DNA of 64,000 nucleotides from Syntrophomonas wolfei subsp. methylbutyratica (GCF_001570625.1 NZ_BBQT01000005.1:62001-126000), one strand, 5' to 3'; numbered from the stretch's first letter, positions 8,899 through 17,297 are shown. Notes: a model not told the origin generated them from the letters alone. Made by a program: numbers and translations.

Positions 8899-9468
8899 AT
8901 GGCTGTTTACTATATAGCAGATCCTCACTTTGGTCACAACGCTATTATAAGGCTAAACAACCGGCCGTTTGAGGCGGTGGAAGAAATGGATAATACTATG
9001 CTGTCCAACTGGCGCAGCATTGTCAGACCAGATGACGAGGTTTATATAGTGGGAGATTTAATCTTTCGGGCTAAAAATCCGCCGGAACACTACTTGGATA
9101 GACTAACCGGCAAAAAGCATTTAATTCTGGGTAATCATGATAAATGGTCGAAACACGTAGAACTGGATAAATACTTTGAAAGTGTGAGCCAGATTAAGGA
9201 GATAACTGACGCTGGCAGACACATAGTATTATGCCATTTTCCCATGGTAGAGTGGCCCCGTTCTCACCATAACAGTGTGCTGGTGTTCGGCCATATCCAT
9301 AATCGGACTGCGGGCGACGGGTTTAATTATTACTTAAAACACGAAAACATGCTAAATGCAGGTGTAGACATTAACCATTATTGCCCGGTAACCTATCACC
9401 AACTGGTAGCAAACAATGAGTATTTTCGGGAGATTAATAAGCAGGACTCCCATGGGAATGGTGAATAA
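8899..9468 (+). CDS. Calcineurin-like metallophosphoesterase 2
   Basis: 189 residues starting MAVYYIADPHFGHNAI at 8899, eight bases after AAGGAG; the in-frame start at 8860 has no comparable site. Motifs: ADPHFGH near residue 7, GDLIF near 54, GNHDKW near 79, CHFP near 111 and GHIHN near 131, the full metal-binding set of the short phage/bacterial phosphoesterase type. It differs clearly in sequence and length from its three neighbours, so the cluster was assembled from distinct subfamilies rather than by recent tandem copying. Substrate unknown. Confidence 0.85.
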   Translation: MAVYYIADPHFGHNAIIRLNNRPFEAVEEMDNTMLSNWRSIVRPDDEVYIVGDLIFRAKNPPEHYLDRLTGKKHLILGNHDKWSKHVELDKYFESVSQIKEITDAGRHIVLCHFPMVEWPRSHHNSVLVFGHIHNRTAGDGFNYYLKHENMLNAGVDINHYCPVTYHQLVANNEYFREINKQDSHGNGE

Positions 9469-9519
9469 GGTTTTTGGCAGCAGCCGGTTTTAAACAAGGG
9501 GGAAGGGAGAAAAAAGACG

Positions 9520-10209
9520 ATGGGCCAGGCAATTTGCATTATGGGCGATGTAGAAGGTGACTGGAAAACCATGATGGAGATAATCAATGAAGACCAACCG
9601 GATATGGTTTTACAGGTGGGGGATTTCGGTTACTGGCCGGATAGGCCGGAATATAAATACTCCCGGCAAATGTGCAAGAACCAGGTACCGCTTTATTTTT
9701 GTGACGGTAATCATGAAGACCATAAAAACCTGCGCAAACTTTGCAAACAGCACGGTTCATCCGCTCCCATAGCAGTAGGCCCCAATATATTTTACATGCC
9801 GCGGGGCAGTATCTTAACTTTGCCGGACGGTCGTAAGGTCTTATTCATAGGCGGGGCCGAGTCAGTTGATAAAAGACAACGTACAGCAGGATATGATTGG
9901 TTCCAGCAGGAACTGATTCTTCCCGAGGATTTATCAAATCTTCCCAGCGAAGATACGAAGGTGGATATAGTAATATCCCATAGCTGCCCCCTGGAGTTTC
10001 AGATTGTACCTGATATATATGCCGGTATATTTGCCAGTGACCCCTGCCGGGCCATGCTTTCTCAGGTTTTACACAAATTCCAGCCCGAGCTATGGTATTT
10101 TGGTCATTTCCACCATTTAAATGGGGGAAGATATAAGAATTGTGCCTGGAGCTGCCGGCCCCGCATAGGTGATGGCCCGGTCACCTACTTACCCCGGGGA
10201 AAAAAATAA
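9520..10209 (+). CDS. Calcineurin-like metallophosphoesterase 3
   Basis: 229 residues starting MGQAICIMGDVEGDWK after a GGGGGAAGGGAGA tract. Metal motifs: GDVEGD near residue 9, GDFGYW near 35, GNHED near 66, SHSCP near 151 and GHFHH near 198. The layout (GDFG..W, GNHE, then a GG(A/T)xSxDK segment) matches the first phosphoesterase at 7902, so these two are paralogues of one subfamily. It lies 51 bp behind phosphoesterase 2, same strand, likely one transcript. Substrate unknown. Confidence 0.85.
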   Translation: MGQAICIMGDVEGDWKTMMEIINEDQPDMVLQVGDFGYWPDRPEYKYSRQMCKNQVPLYFCDGNHEDHKNLRKLCKQHGSSAPIAVGPNIFYMPRGSILTLPDGRKVLFIGGAESVDKRQRTAGYDWFQQELILPEDLSNLPSEDTKVDIVISHSCPLEFQIVPDIYAGIFASDPCRAMLSQVLHKFQPELWYFGHFHHLNGGRYKNCAWSCRPRIGDGPVTYLPRGKK

Positions 10210-10301
10210 TGTAAAAACGCAGATGTACAAAAAAGGAGGCAGCAAGTTTGAAAGAAATCTTTCATGACGTTTTGTGCCTCAAGAAAGGAATGGACATATT
10301 T

Positions 10302-10626
10302 ATGAATAAACAGTCACCAAGAATTAAAAGAGCGGAGATGGCCAAAGAAACATTAAACATTTTACAGGCCTGGGGCTATAAGAACAGAAGAGGCCTGCAG
10401 GTTGATTTAAAGGAAGATGAAAAAACATGATGCACTTGTTTTGGGGGCCTATGGCTGCGGAGTATTTGGCAATGATCCCCATGATGTAGCCGAATACTTC
10501 GCCGGACACCTTTTGGCGGGAGGTTTATTCTACAATACCTTTGCCCGCGTGGTCTTTGCTGTTTTTGATAAGTCCAGTAGCAAATCGAACTTTAATGCCT
10601 TTAAGACCCGCTTTCAGAATGCATAG
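10302..10626 (+). pseudogene. Remnant of DUF2263/TIGR02452-type poly(ADP-ribose) glycohydrolase
   Basis: Two pieces in different frames. The first, from ATG 10302 (or a TTG at 10248 that has a strong AAAGGAGG), encodes MNKQSPRIKRAEMAKETLNI and ends at 10430, like the N-terminus of microbial PARGs. The second, from 10417, encodes KKHDALVLGAYGCGVFGNDP and runs to 10626, matching the C-terminal macrodomain strand and AxGCGxFxND signature of that family. Together they make about 110 residues against the usual 250-280; the central catalytic part is missing and the pieces are out of frame. Microbial PARGs remove ADP-ribose, so this is the relic of an eraser next to an ART-like writer. Assignment rests on motif memory. 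Confidence 0.65.
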
Positions 10627-10714
10627 TAGAACCCTTGAAGCTGCTCCATTTAAGCAAACTGTTAGGCCCACAATAGGAAAAGAGGTTAGCGATACCTGGA
10701 TTGGGGGAAAGGTT

Positions 10715-11383
10715 ATGAAAATATTTGCTACGTCAGACATTCACGGCAATAAGATTATTATGCAGAAGATGGAATCGATTATACAAAAGCATCAATTGGA
10801 TGCGGTGATAATCTGCGGCGATGTTCTGGAAAACCCACATGTATCGGGGTTTGATGAGTACATTGAACATCAGAACCGTAATTACCAGGAATTCAAAGAA
10901 TATGTTAATAGCCTAAACAGTCAGGTTTTATATATTCTGGGAAACGATGATTGGGTAGACGGAGATAAGACTGATAAATGTTATCTAAGCTCTCAACAAG
11001 GAGTATTTATACCGTTCGATTTTGTATCAGTTTCCCCTTTCTCTACTAACCGCGAGGTAAACATTAATAAGCAGAGGTATGAGCTAAGTAAAATCCAGGT
11101 GCAGCCAGATACTATTATAGTTGCCCATGATGTGCCTCATGGATGTTTGGACCAGATACATGGAGGTATGCGGGTAGGCAGTACAGCTATACGTCAATTC
11201 TTAAGAGACAAATGCCCGCCGATATGGTTCTGCGGCCATATCCACGAATCTTTTGGAGCTAAAAGAATGTATGATACCAGCGTATTCAACTGTGCTTGTA
11301 ATCCGCGTATCAGCAAATTAAGAGGTTGGATTATTGATACGGAAAAGGATTACCGCCATACGGCTATCCGGATTGAGGTTTAA
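10715..11383 (+). CDS. Calcineurin-like metallophosphoesterase 4
   Basis: 222 residues starting MKIFATSDIHGNKIIM at 10715 after GGGGGAAAGG; the frame extends upstream to 10541, but that part overlaps the PARG relic and has no site. Motifs: SDIHGN near residue 7, CGDVLEN near 34, GNDDW near 76, AHDVPHG near 140 and GHIHESFG near 175. The GNDDW variant and the CGHIHE ending place it in a Rv0805/YfcE-like branch unlike the other three. It is the last gene before the duplicated hisS segment. Substrate unknown. Confidence 0.85.
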   Translation: MKIFATSDIHGNKIIMQKMESIIQKHQLDAVIICGDVLENPHVSGFDEYIEHQNRNYQEFKEYVNSLNSQVLYILGNDDWVDGDKTDKCYLSSQQGVFIPFDFVSVSPFSTNREVNINKQRYELSKIQVQPDTIIVAHDVPHGCLDQIHGGMRVGSTAIRQFLRDKCPPIWFCGHIHESFGAKRMYDTSVFNCACNPRISKLRGWIIDTEKDYRHTAIRIEV

Positions 11384-11707
11384 GACATAGCCTGGTTATG
11401 GCTTATTGATTGATAGAAACGAGCAAAAAAGGAAATGAACACGAGATTTGATTGTTCTGTACTGCTATCACTTATTCTTGATTTGGCACTCCTTTACTAC
11501 TGACATCACTTATGCTAAATTATAAAAAAACCGAAAGGCTTAGCACTATGACTAACATTTTTATACATCTGCATCATCATACTTAGAGTTATGCTTGGGC
11601 TGATTATAGGCAGGGCGCAGGCATAGCTTGTGCCCTGTATTGGGATATATAGGGCTGCGAGGTATTATTCCTGGTAGCCCTTCTTATTTTTCTGGAGGTG
11701 TATTTTG
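11384..11707. other. Gap before the first hisS copy
   Basis: The first 200 bases hold no recognisable gene. From 11592 the sequence becomes the duplicated segment C (matching 14394 onward), which begins with the two leader hairpins of hisS. Nothing else was seen. Confidence 0.5.
11611..11691 (+). promoter_or_regulatory. Two-hairpin leader before hisS copy 1
   Basis: Hairpin 1 pairs CAGGGCGCA (11611) with TGTGCCCTG (ends 11637). Hairpin 2 pairs GGGCT (11652) with AGCCC (ends 11680), with inner AGG/CCT, and is followed by TTCTTATTTTT and then the ribosome site CTGGAGGTG. The second looks like an intrinsic terminator placed just before a gene, that is, an attenuator. The T-box sequence GGTGG..CCGCG is absent. 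The same leader precedes copy 2. Confidence 0.4.
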
Positions 11708-12964
11708 ATGGCAGAACAATTGAGGAACCCCCGGGGAACCCGGGATTATTACGGTAAGGAGCAGCAGCTGCGCCAATATATCCGCCAAACCCTGGAGAAA
11801 GTATTCGCAGAATATGTTTTCGAAGAAGCGGAAACCCCGGTCTTAAACTACTATGAAACCCTGGCGCAGAAATATGCCGGCGGCGCCGAGATACTAAAGG
11901 AAGTGTACCGGCTAAGTGACCAGGGGGGCCGGCAGTTAGCCTTGCGCTATGACCTTACGGTGCCTTTTGCCCGCCTGGTGGGGACCAATCCGCAACTATC
12001 TTCTTTTTACCGCCGCTATGAAATCGGCAAAGTATTTCGCGATGGCCCGGTGAAAACCGGGCGGTTGCGCGAATTCAACCAATGCGATGTAGATATGGTA
12101 GGGGTCAAGTCAATTTTGGCCGAGGCGGAATTGATGGCGATGGCAGTAGATATATTTCAGCGCCTGGATTTGGATGTTGTTATCAGCTACAATCATCGCC
12201 AACTGCTGGAGAATATCCTGAAAGGAGCTGGTATCCGGGCAGACCGCTATTCCGAGGTTATTTTAAGTTTAGATAAACTGGATAAAGCCGGACAGACAGC
12301 AGTTGCCAAAGAATTGAACCAGAAGGGTTTTGCTTATCCGCTGATAGAAAATATTTTTGCCCGGTTAAATCAGGTTGTATTAGACAGCAAGGAAGAAATA
12401 GTGGGGAGTGAGGAACTGCAGGAATTGCAAAACTACCTTAAGGCCCTGGGAATCAAGGAGAAAACACAATTTAACCCCGGTTTAGCTCGGGGATTGGATA
12501 TTTATACCGGCACCGTTTTTGAAGTATTCCTTGAGAACAGCAGCATAACCTCCAGCATTGCCAGTGGGGGCAGGTATGATCGCATTATCGGCAATTTCCT
12601 GGGCGATGGGGCAGAATATCCTGCATTAGGCATGTCCTTCGGACTGGATGTAATTTTCCAGGCTTTGCAGGAACAGCAGGGCAGACCAATATAGATGTAT
12701 TTATAATCCCGTTGGATACCGGGATGGAGGCCTTGAAACTGGCTCAAGCCCTGCGGAAAAAGCAAGTCCGGGTGCTGGTTGAGATGAAAGAACGCAGGCT
12801 GAAGAAATCTTTGGATTATGCCAATAAAAGTTTAATCCCTTTTGTTATCGTTTTGGGGAGCCAGGAGGTAGAAACTGGTATAATAAACTTAAAGAACATG
12901 TTAAGCGGGGCTGATGTTACTATATCCATCCAGGAACTGACCGGCGACCCACACTCCTTCCTGG
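11708..12964 (+). pseudogene. hisS: Histidyl-tRNA synthetase gene, copy 1, frameshifted and truncated
   Basis: Near-identical to the intact copy at 14510 (constant offset 2802 bp) but broken twice. Near 12675 it has one GGAACAG where copy 2 has two in tandem; the loss of 7 bp shifts the frame and the first piece ends at 12694 with 329 residues. The remaining anticodon-binding part continues in another frame from 12712. At 12964 the gene is cut four bases before a segment of the SpoVK-like gene, so the last residues and the whole 371-bp spacer of copy 2 are deleted. The class II core and the ARGLDIYTGTVFE histidine motif are still present in the first piece, but the protein would lack its C-terminal domain. 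Confidence 0.85.
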
Positions 12965-12968
12965 TGTT

Positions 12969-13176
12969 CAGGAACGGGAACGAATCCTCTCATGCCCGGT
13001 GCCTGGTTATTTTCCCCGCAAAGATTCTTTTTTGGAACTAGAAAGACTAATTGGCCTGCGGGAAGTAAAAAGAACCCTGGCCGAAGTGGCGGCTTTTACC
13101 TTAATCCAAAACAGACGCTCAGAACTGCGGCTTAAATCAGACCCCACCGTTTTGCACATGGTTTTCAAGGGCAATC
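12969..13176 (+). pseudogene. Fragment of the SpoVK-like ATPase gene, copy 1
   Basis: 208 bp match 16144-16351 of the intact gene (offset 3175). It covers the region just before the Walker A motif (residues LRLKSDPT then MVFKGN) and stops inside the sequence for the P-loop, so no ATPase function remains. On its left it is joined to the cut end of hisS copy 1; on its right is about 87 bp of unrecognised AT-rich DNA and then duplicated segment A'. Confidence 0.85.
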
Positions 13177-13263
13177 TATTTACTCCAAAACAATTATTTC
13201 GATGTCCGCATCACTCATCCTATGCTATAATTTGGCAAAATCGTCCATAAACATATTTATAAT

Positions 13264-13829
13264 TTAATACAGCCAAAAAAGATGACATAATTATTAAATA
13301 CACAATTGATTCCCATGGACGCATTAATGGTAACCCGGGTAATGAAGAATATATAATTCTTACTGAAGGCCAACGTGTTTTTATGGTCAGAGAGGACTTA
13401 TCAAGAGTAATTGATGATCTGTTTTGTGATAGTCAAATTCTTAGTCAAGATAATAAGGTTTTTACAGCAAAAAAGGCAGGACATGCATCAATAAGTATTC
13501 AAACTCGAAGAACTGATGAGTTGGGAGATGAGCCTGACTCCTATGATTATTTTATTATTGTAAAAAACGCCGTTCAGTCTTACAGTGGATATGCTAAAAC
13601 TTGAGGATACCATTCCTCCTAACAGCCAATATACTGGCCTTTTAAATTGCTACTATGGCTAAATCTGACTACCCAAGGCCTGCCAGAGCGGGCCAGGGAT
13701 AGGGGTTTAGGGGCGGTAAACGAAAGAAGAAGGCAGTTTGCAATATGTTGGGTAAAGAGAGGAATAGCAATATGTTGTATGTCACCGGTGATACCCATGG
13801 TGAATTGGATATTAGAAAACTGAATACTA
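13264..13829 (+). repeat. Duplicated segment A, second copy (gene relics)
   Basis: Matches 7394-7959. It holds the last third of the membrane-anchored protein gene in an open frame ending at 13604, the spacer, and the first 58 bp of phosphoesterase 1 (from 13772), after which the match stops abruptly at GAATACTA. Neither relic has a complete gene. It lies between the relics of copy 1 and the toxin-antitoxin pair. Confidence 0.9.
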
Positions 13830-14014
13830 TGTCAAGTCCACCGGTGCCACCAGTGGTATAAGACATCGTGCTTTTGGACGGTTTAGGCTGGCTGTAACAA
13901 TCTGGTTTTAATATTATCCCGTTTCATCATTGTTTGTTTTTTGAAAATAATTAAGATAAAATTATGATAGCAGTCATAAAATAGGACTAAGACAACATGG
14001 AAGGAGAGGGTGGT

Positions 14015-14218
14015 ATGACTACTTCCATAAAACAAATTGAAGAAATAATTCAGCGGCTACCGGTTGAGAAACTTGAAATCTTGCTTGAAATAGCAAGGGA
14101 TATTGAAAATGAAGAGCTTTCACCAGAAGATATTGCAGATATTGAGGCAGGTAAGACAGAAATAGAACGCGGGGAATGGGTGAGCTTAGATGAGTTCTGC
14201 CAACAAAAACAATTATAA
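14015..14218 (+). CDS. Antitoxin of a RelE-type pair
   Basis: 67 residues starting MTTSIKQIEEIIQRLP at 14015, after GGAAGGAGAGGG; an earlier ATG at 13997 is part of this ribosome site. The protein is acidic and helical (LEILLEIARDIENEEL) and ends DEFCQQKQL, as in small antitoxins encoded upstream of RelE-fold toxins. It overlaps the toxin start by 29 bp, so translation is coupled. Since the toxin is truncated, the pair is probably no longer a working addiction module. No DNA-binding fold is clear. Confidence 0.65.
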   Translation: MTTSIKQIEEIIQRLPVEKLEILLEIARDIENEELSPEDIADIEAGKTEIERGEWVSLDEFCQQKQL

Positions 14219-14405
14219 AGTCAAACTGTCCCGCAAAGCATCAACATATCTTTCCCGCGTCAATAGCCCCTTTGATCAAAGAATTATTAACGCCTTGCGT
14301 TTGCTGGCAATAAATCCGAAGAATGACAGCCAGGATATAATTCCATTGGAAGGCAGAGCAGGAGAGTATAGACTTCGTGTAGGTAAATACCGGTGCTTGG
14401 GCTGA
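14190..14405 (+). pseudogene. RelE-like toxin, C-terminus cut off by duplicated segment C'
   Basis: 71 codons starting MSSANKNNYKVKLSRK and running to GEYRLRVGKYRCLG. RelE-family toxins have GEYRLRVGxYRxx(Y/F) followed by about 15 more residues forming the last strands and often catalytic residues. Here the frame leaves the family exactly at 14394, where sequence shared with 11592 begins (TGCTTGGGCTGATT), and stops at once. The toxin was therefore truncated by a recombination joint. Probably inactive. Confidence 0.8.
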
Positions 14406-14412
14406 TTTTAGA

Positions 14413-14492
14413 CAGGGCGCAGGCATAGCTTGTGCCCTGTATTGGGATATATAGGGCTGCGGGGTATCTTTCCTGGTAGCCCTTCTTATTTT
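14413..14492 (+). promoter_or_regulatory. Two-hairpin leader before hisS copy 2
   Basis: Same as the leader of copy 1: hairpin CAGGGCGCA/TGTGCCCTG at 14413-14439, hairpin GGGCT/AGCCC at 14454-14482, then TTCTTATTTTT and CTGGAGGTG before the ATG at 14510. The stems are unchanged, while the loop of hairpin 2 differs at several bases, which fits selection on structure, though two copies are weak evidence. Candidate attenuator of the functional gene. Confidence 0.4.
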
Positions 14493-14509
14493 TCTGGAGG
14501 TGTTTTTAA

Positions 14510-15787
14510 ATGGCAGAACAATTAAGGAACCCCCGGGGAACCCGGGATTATTACGGTAAGGAGCAGCAACTACGCCAATATATCCGCCAAACCCTGGAGA
14601 AAGTATTCGCAGAATATGTTTTCGAAGAAGCGGAAACCCCGGTCTTAAACTACTATGAAACCCTGGCTCAGAAATATGCCGGCGGCGCCGAGATACTAAA
14701 GGAAGTGTACCGGCTAAGTGACCAGGGAGGTAGGAAGTTGGCCTTGCGCTATGATCTTACGGTGCCTTTTGCTCGCCTGGTAGGGACAAATCCGCAATTA
14801 TCTTCTTTTTACCGTCGCTATGAAATCGGCAAAGTTTTTCGGGATGGCCCGGTTAAAACCGGACGGTTGCGCGAATTCACCCAATGCGATGTGGATATGG
14901 TAGGGGTTAATTCCATTTTGGCCGAGGCGGAATTGATGGCGATGGCAGTAGATATATTTCAGCGCCTGGATTTGGATGTTGTTATCAGCTACAATCATCG
15001 CCAACTACTGGAGAATATCCTGAAAGGAGCCGGTATCCGGGCAGACCGCTATTCCGAGGTTATTCTAAGTTTAGATAAACTGGATAAAATCGGACAGATA
15101 GCAGTTGCCAAAGAACTGAACCAGAAAGGCTTTGCTTACCCGCTGATAGAAAATATTTTTGCCCGGTTAAATCAGGTTGTATTAGACAGCAAGGAAGAAA
15201 TAGTGGGGAGTGAGGAACTGCAGGAATTGCAAAACTACCTTAAGGCCCTGGGAATTGAGGAGAAAACACAATTTAACCCCGGTTTAGCTCGGGGATTGGA
15301 TATTTACACTGGGACAGTTTTCGAAGTTTTCCTTGAAAACAGCAGCATAACTTCCAGCATTGCCAGTGGGGGCAGGTATGACCGCATTATCGGCAAATTC
15401 CTGGGCGATGGGGCAGAATATCCTGCAGTAGGCATGTCCTTCGGACTGGATGTAATTTTCCAGGCTTTGCTGGAACAGGGAACAGCAGGGCAGACCAATA
15501 TAGATGTATTCATAATACCATTGGATACCGGAGTAGAGGCCCTAAAACTGGCCCAAGCCCTGCGGAAAAAGCGGGTTCGGGTGCTGGTTGAGATGAAGGA
15601 ACGCAGGCTAAAGAAGTCTTTGGATTATGCCAATAAAAGCTTAATCCCTTTTGTTATCGTTTTGGGGAGCCAGGAGGTAGAAACTGGTATAATAAGCTTA
15701 AAGAATATGTTAAGCGGGGCTGATGTTACTATATCCATCCAGGAACTTACCAGCAACCCGCAAGCCTTCCTGGAGCCTACTATATGA
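14510..15787 (+). CDS. hisS: Histidyl-tRNA synthetase-like protein, intact copy
   Basis: 425 residues starting MAEQLRNPRGTRDYYG at 14510, preceded by CTGGAGGTG. Class II synthetase motif 1 lies near residues 35-60; motif 2 is YRRYEIGKVFRDGPVKTGR near residues 102-120 followed by REFTQCDVDMVG. The histidine-binding signature is ARGLDIYTGTVFE near 260, motif 3 contains GMSFGLD near 312, and an anticodon-binding domain with VRVLVEMKERRLKKSLDYAN fills the C-terminus. HisRS charges tRNA-His. The RDGPxKxGRxREFxQCDVD form is a second HisRS type common in Firmicutes. The related regulatory protein HisZ lacks a full histidine motif, so HisRS is preferred, but this could be a paralogue beside a main hisS elsewhere. 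Confidence 0.8.
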   Translation: MAEQLRNPRGTRDYYGKEQQLRQYIRQTLEKVFAEYVFEEAETPVLNYYETLAQKYAGGAEILKEVYRLSDQGGRKLALRYDLTVPFARLVGTNPQLSSFYRRYEIGKVFRDGPVKTGRLREFTQCDVDMVGVNSILAEAELMAMAVDIFQRLDLDVVISYNHRQLLENILKGAGIRADRYSEVILSLDKLDKIGQIAVAKELNQKGFAYPLIENIFARLNQVVLDSKEEIVGSEELQELQNYLKALGIEEKTQFNPGLARGLDIYTGTVFEVFLENSSITSSIASGGRYDRIIGKFLGDGAEYPAVGMSFGLDVIFQALLEQGTAGQTNIDVFIIPLDTGVEALKLAQALRKKRVRVLVEMKERRLKKSLDYANKSLIPFVIVLGSQEVETGIISLKNMLSGADVTISIQELTSNPQAFLEPTI

Positions 15788-16110
15788 AAGGAGCTGTAAA
15801 ATTACGGCCATATGTAAAACTGGGCGGTATTGTCCAGAGCAGAACTGGGTGAACCCAAGGACGAAGAGCATCCTGACTCACATACTGGCGGAATCTAATC
15901 AAAAGATGGTTTTAGAATCACTCCATGGCACCACTTTTATCTGTTTCTCATATAATATAACGAAATATGTTTCTCGCTTTTAAGCAGCCGGGTTCCTATT
16001 GATAAAACAGCAGGCGGGTTCTAATCCCCGGTTCGTTGCAGCGCTCTCGTTGAGACTGCTCCGTAGTTTCTTCCGATGCTTAAACAGCTTTCTGGAAAAG
16101 TGGTGAAGGA
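15788..16110. other. Spacer between hisS and the SpoVK-like gene
   Basis: 323 bp. A short frame starts right after hisS with ATGAAAGGAGCTG and ends after 23 codons; it is not recognised. A segment near 16016 (GGTTCTAATCCCC) recalls a tRNA T-arm, but no other tRNA arms could be folded. The spacer is deleted in copy 1. Confidence 0.4.
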
Positions 16111-17010
16111 ATGGAAATATCGATGCGCTTTACGGATATAAACCAGGAACGGGAACGAATCCTCTCATGCCCGGTGCCAGGTTATTTCCCCCGTAAAGAT
16201 TCTTTTTTGGAACTAGAAAGACTAATTGGCTTGCGGGAAGTAAAAAGAACCCTGGCCGAGGTGGCGGCTTTTACCTTAATCCAAAACAGACGCTCAGAAC
16301 TGCGGCTTAAATCAGACCCCACCGCTCTGCATATGGTTTTCAAGGGTAATCCCGGTACAGGCAAAACCACCGTAGCGAGAATTCTCGGTAGAATATTCAA
16401 TGAAATTGGAATATTAAGTAAGGGACACCTCTTGGAAGTAGAAAGGGCTGACCTGGTCGGGGAGTATATCGGACACACCGCCCAAAAAACCAGGGAGATT
16501 TTAAAAAGAGCCATGGGTGGTATAGTATTCATTGATGAAGCCTATTCTCTGGCCCAGGGAGGAGAAAGAGATTTTGGGAAGGAAGCAATTAGCACTTTAG
16601 TCAAAGCTATGGAGGACTACCGGGATAACCTGGTGGTAATCCTGGCGGGTTATTCCCAGGAAATCGACCGTTTTTTAAAGTCCAACCCCGGGCTCAGATC
16701 CCGTTTTCCCATTCATATTGACTTCTGCGACTACAATGCGGAGGAATTATTTCAAATTGCCCTGCAGATATATCAGGAAAGAGAGTATGAATTAACCAGT
16801 AGATGCCGGTGGAAACTAAAACAACAACTCAATGAATTTGTCAAAAACCGTCATTCTCACAGTGGTAATGCCAGGTATGTGAGGAACCTAGCGGAGAAAT
16901 CCATAAGACTGCAGGCCTTGCGCATAGTGGATAAAGATGCCCCTGTCCGCCGTGATTTAGTAACAATTGAAGAAGTGGATCTGCCTGATCCTCGCAGTAT
17001 TCAGGCTTAA
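16111..17010 (+). CDS. SpoVK/CbbX-like AAA+ ATPase
   Basis: 299 residues; the start is either ATG 16111 or ATG 16123 (the latter is better spaced from GAAGGA). After an N-terminal helical part (LIGLREVKRTLAEVAAF) comes Walker A GNPGTGKTTVARILG near residue 81, the SpoVK/CbbX segment LVGEYIGHTAQKTREIL, Walker B GGIVFIDEAYSL near 137, sensor 1 VVILAGYSQEI near 173, and arginine fingers in NPGLRSRFP near 190. The family includes stage V sporulation protein K and the Rubisco activase CbbX, hexameric remodelling ATPases. There is no Rubisco nearby, so a SpoVK-like role is more likely. A relic of this gene lies at 12969-13176. It is followed by a strong terminator. Confidence 0.85.
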   Translation: MEISMRFTDINQERERILSCPVPGYFPRKDSFLELERLIGLREVKRTLAEVAAFTLIQNRRSELRLKSDPTALHMVFKGNPGTGKTTVARILGRIFNEIGILSKGHLLEVERADLVGEYIGHTAQKTREILKRAMGGIVFIDEAYSLAQGGERDFGKEAISTLVKAMEDYRDNLVVILAGYSQEIDRFLKSNPGLRSRFPIHIDFCDYNAEELFQIALQIYQEREYELTSRCRWKLKQQLNEFVKNRHSHSGNARYVRNLAEKSIRLQALRIVDKDAPVRRDLVTIEEVDLPDPRSIQA

Positions 17011-17039
17011 AGCTGGGCGAAAGTGTAGAAAAGAAGGCA

Positions 17040-17070
17040 AATAAGCCCGGGGAATGTCCCCGGACTTATT
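17040..17070 (+). terminator. Strong hairpin after the SpoVK-like gene
   Basis: AATAAG.CCGGGGA pairs with TCCCCGG.CTTATT around an ATG loop: 13 base pairs with one bulge on each side, 30 bases after the stop codon. The right arm ends CTTATT. It probably terminates the hisS-spoVK transcript. Confidence 0.7.
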
Positions 17071-17297
17071 CTGTGTGTAACTGGCATCATAGTGTGCTAA
17101 AGGTAGAGCTGGGTCGTTAAAATTTTCCAATCGTGGAAATAATCATGATCAGAATAAGATAGGAGTATATTCCTAATTAATTTGAGTTTCGGATATAACC
17201 GGAGTATAATACGTATAATAAACCATAGAGGTGATAGCGTGAAAAATACTTTTTCATTGCTATTTGTATCGCTGTGTGCTGCGAAACGGAGGTTTAT

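Noticed and set aside
11592-11707. T-box riboswitch before hisS
   Set aside because: The conserved T-box core and specifier-loop features are not visible; only two simple hairpins are.
14510-15787. HisZ (regulatory subunit of ATP phosphoribosyltransferase)
   Set aside because: The complete histidine motif ARGLDIYTGTVFE and an anticodon-binding C-terminus favour HisRS; no hisG nearby.
15990-16060. Possible tRNA gene (GGTTCTAATCCCC T-arm-like)
   Set aside because: No matching acceptor, D and anticodon arms could be folded around it.
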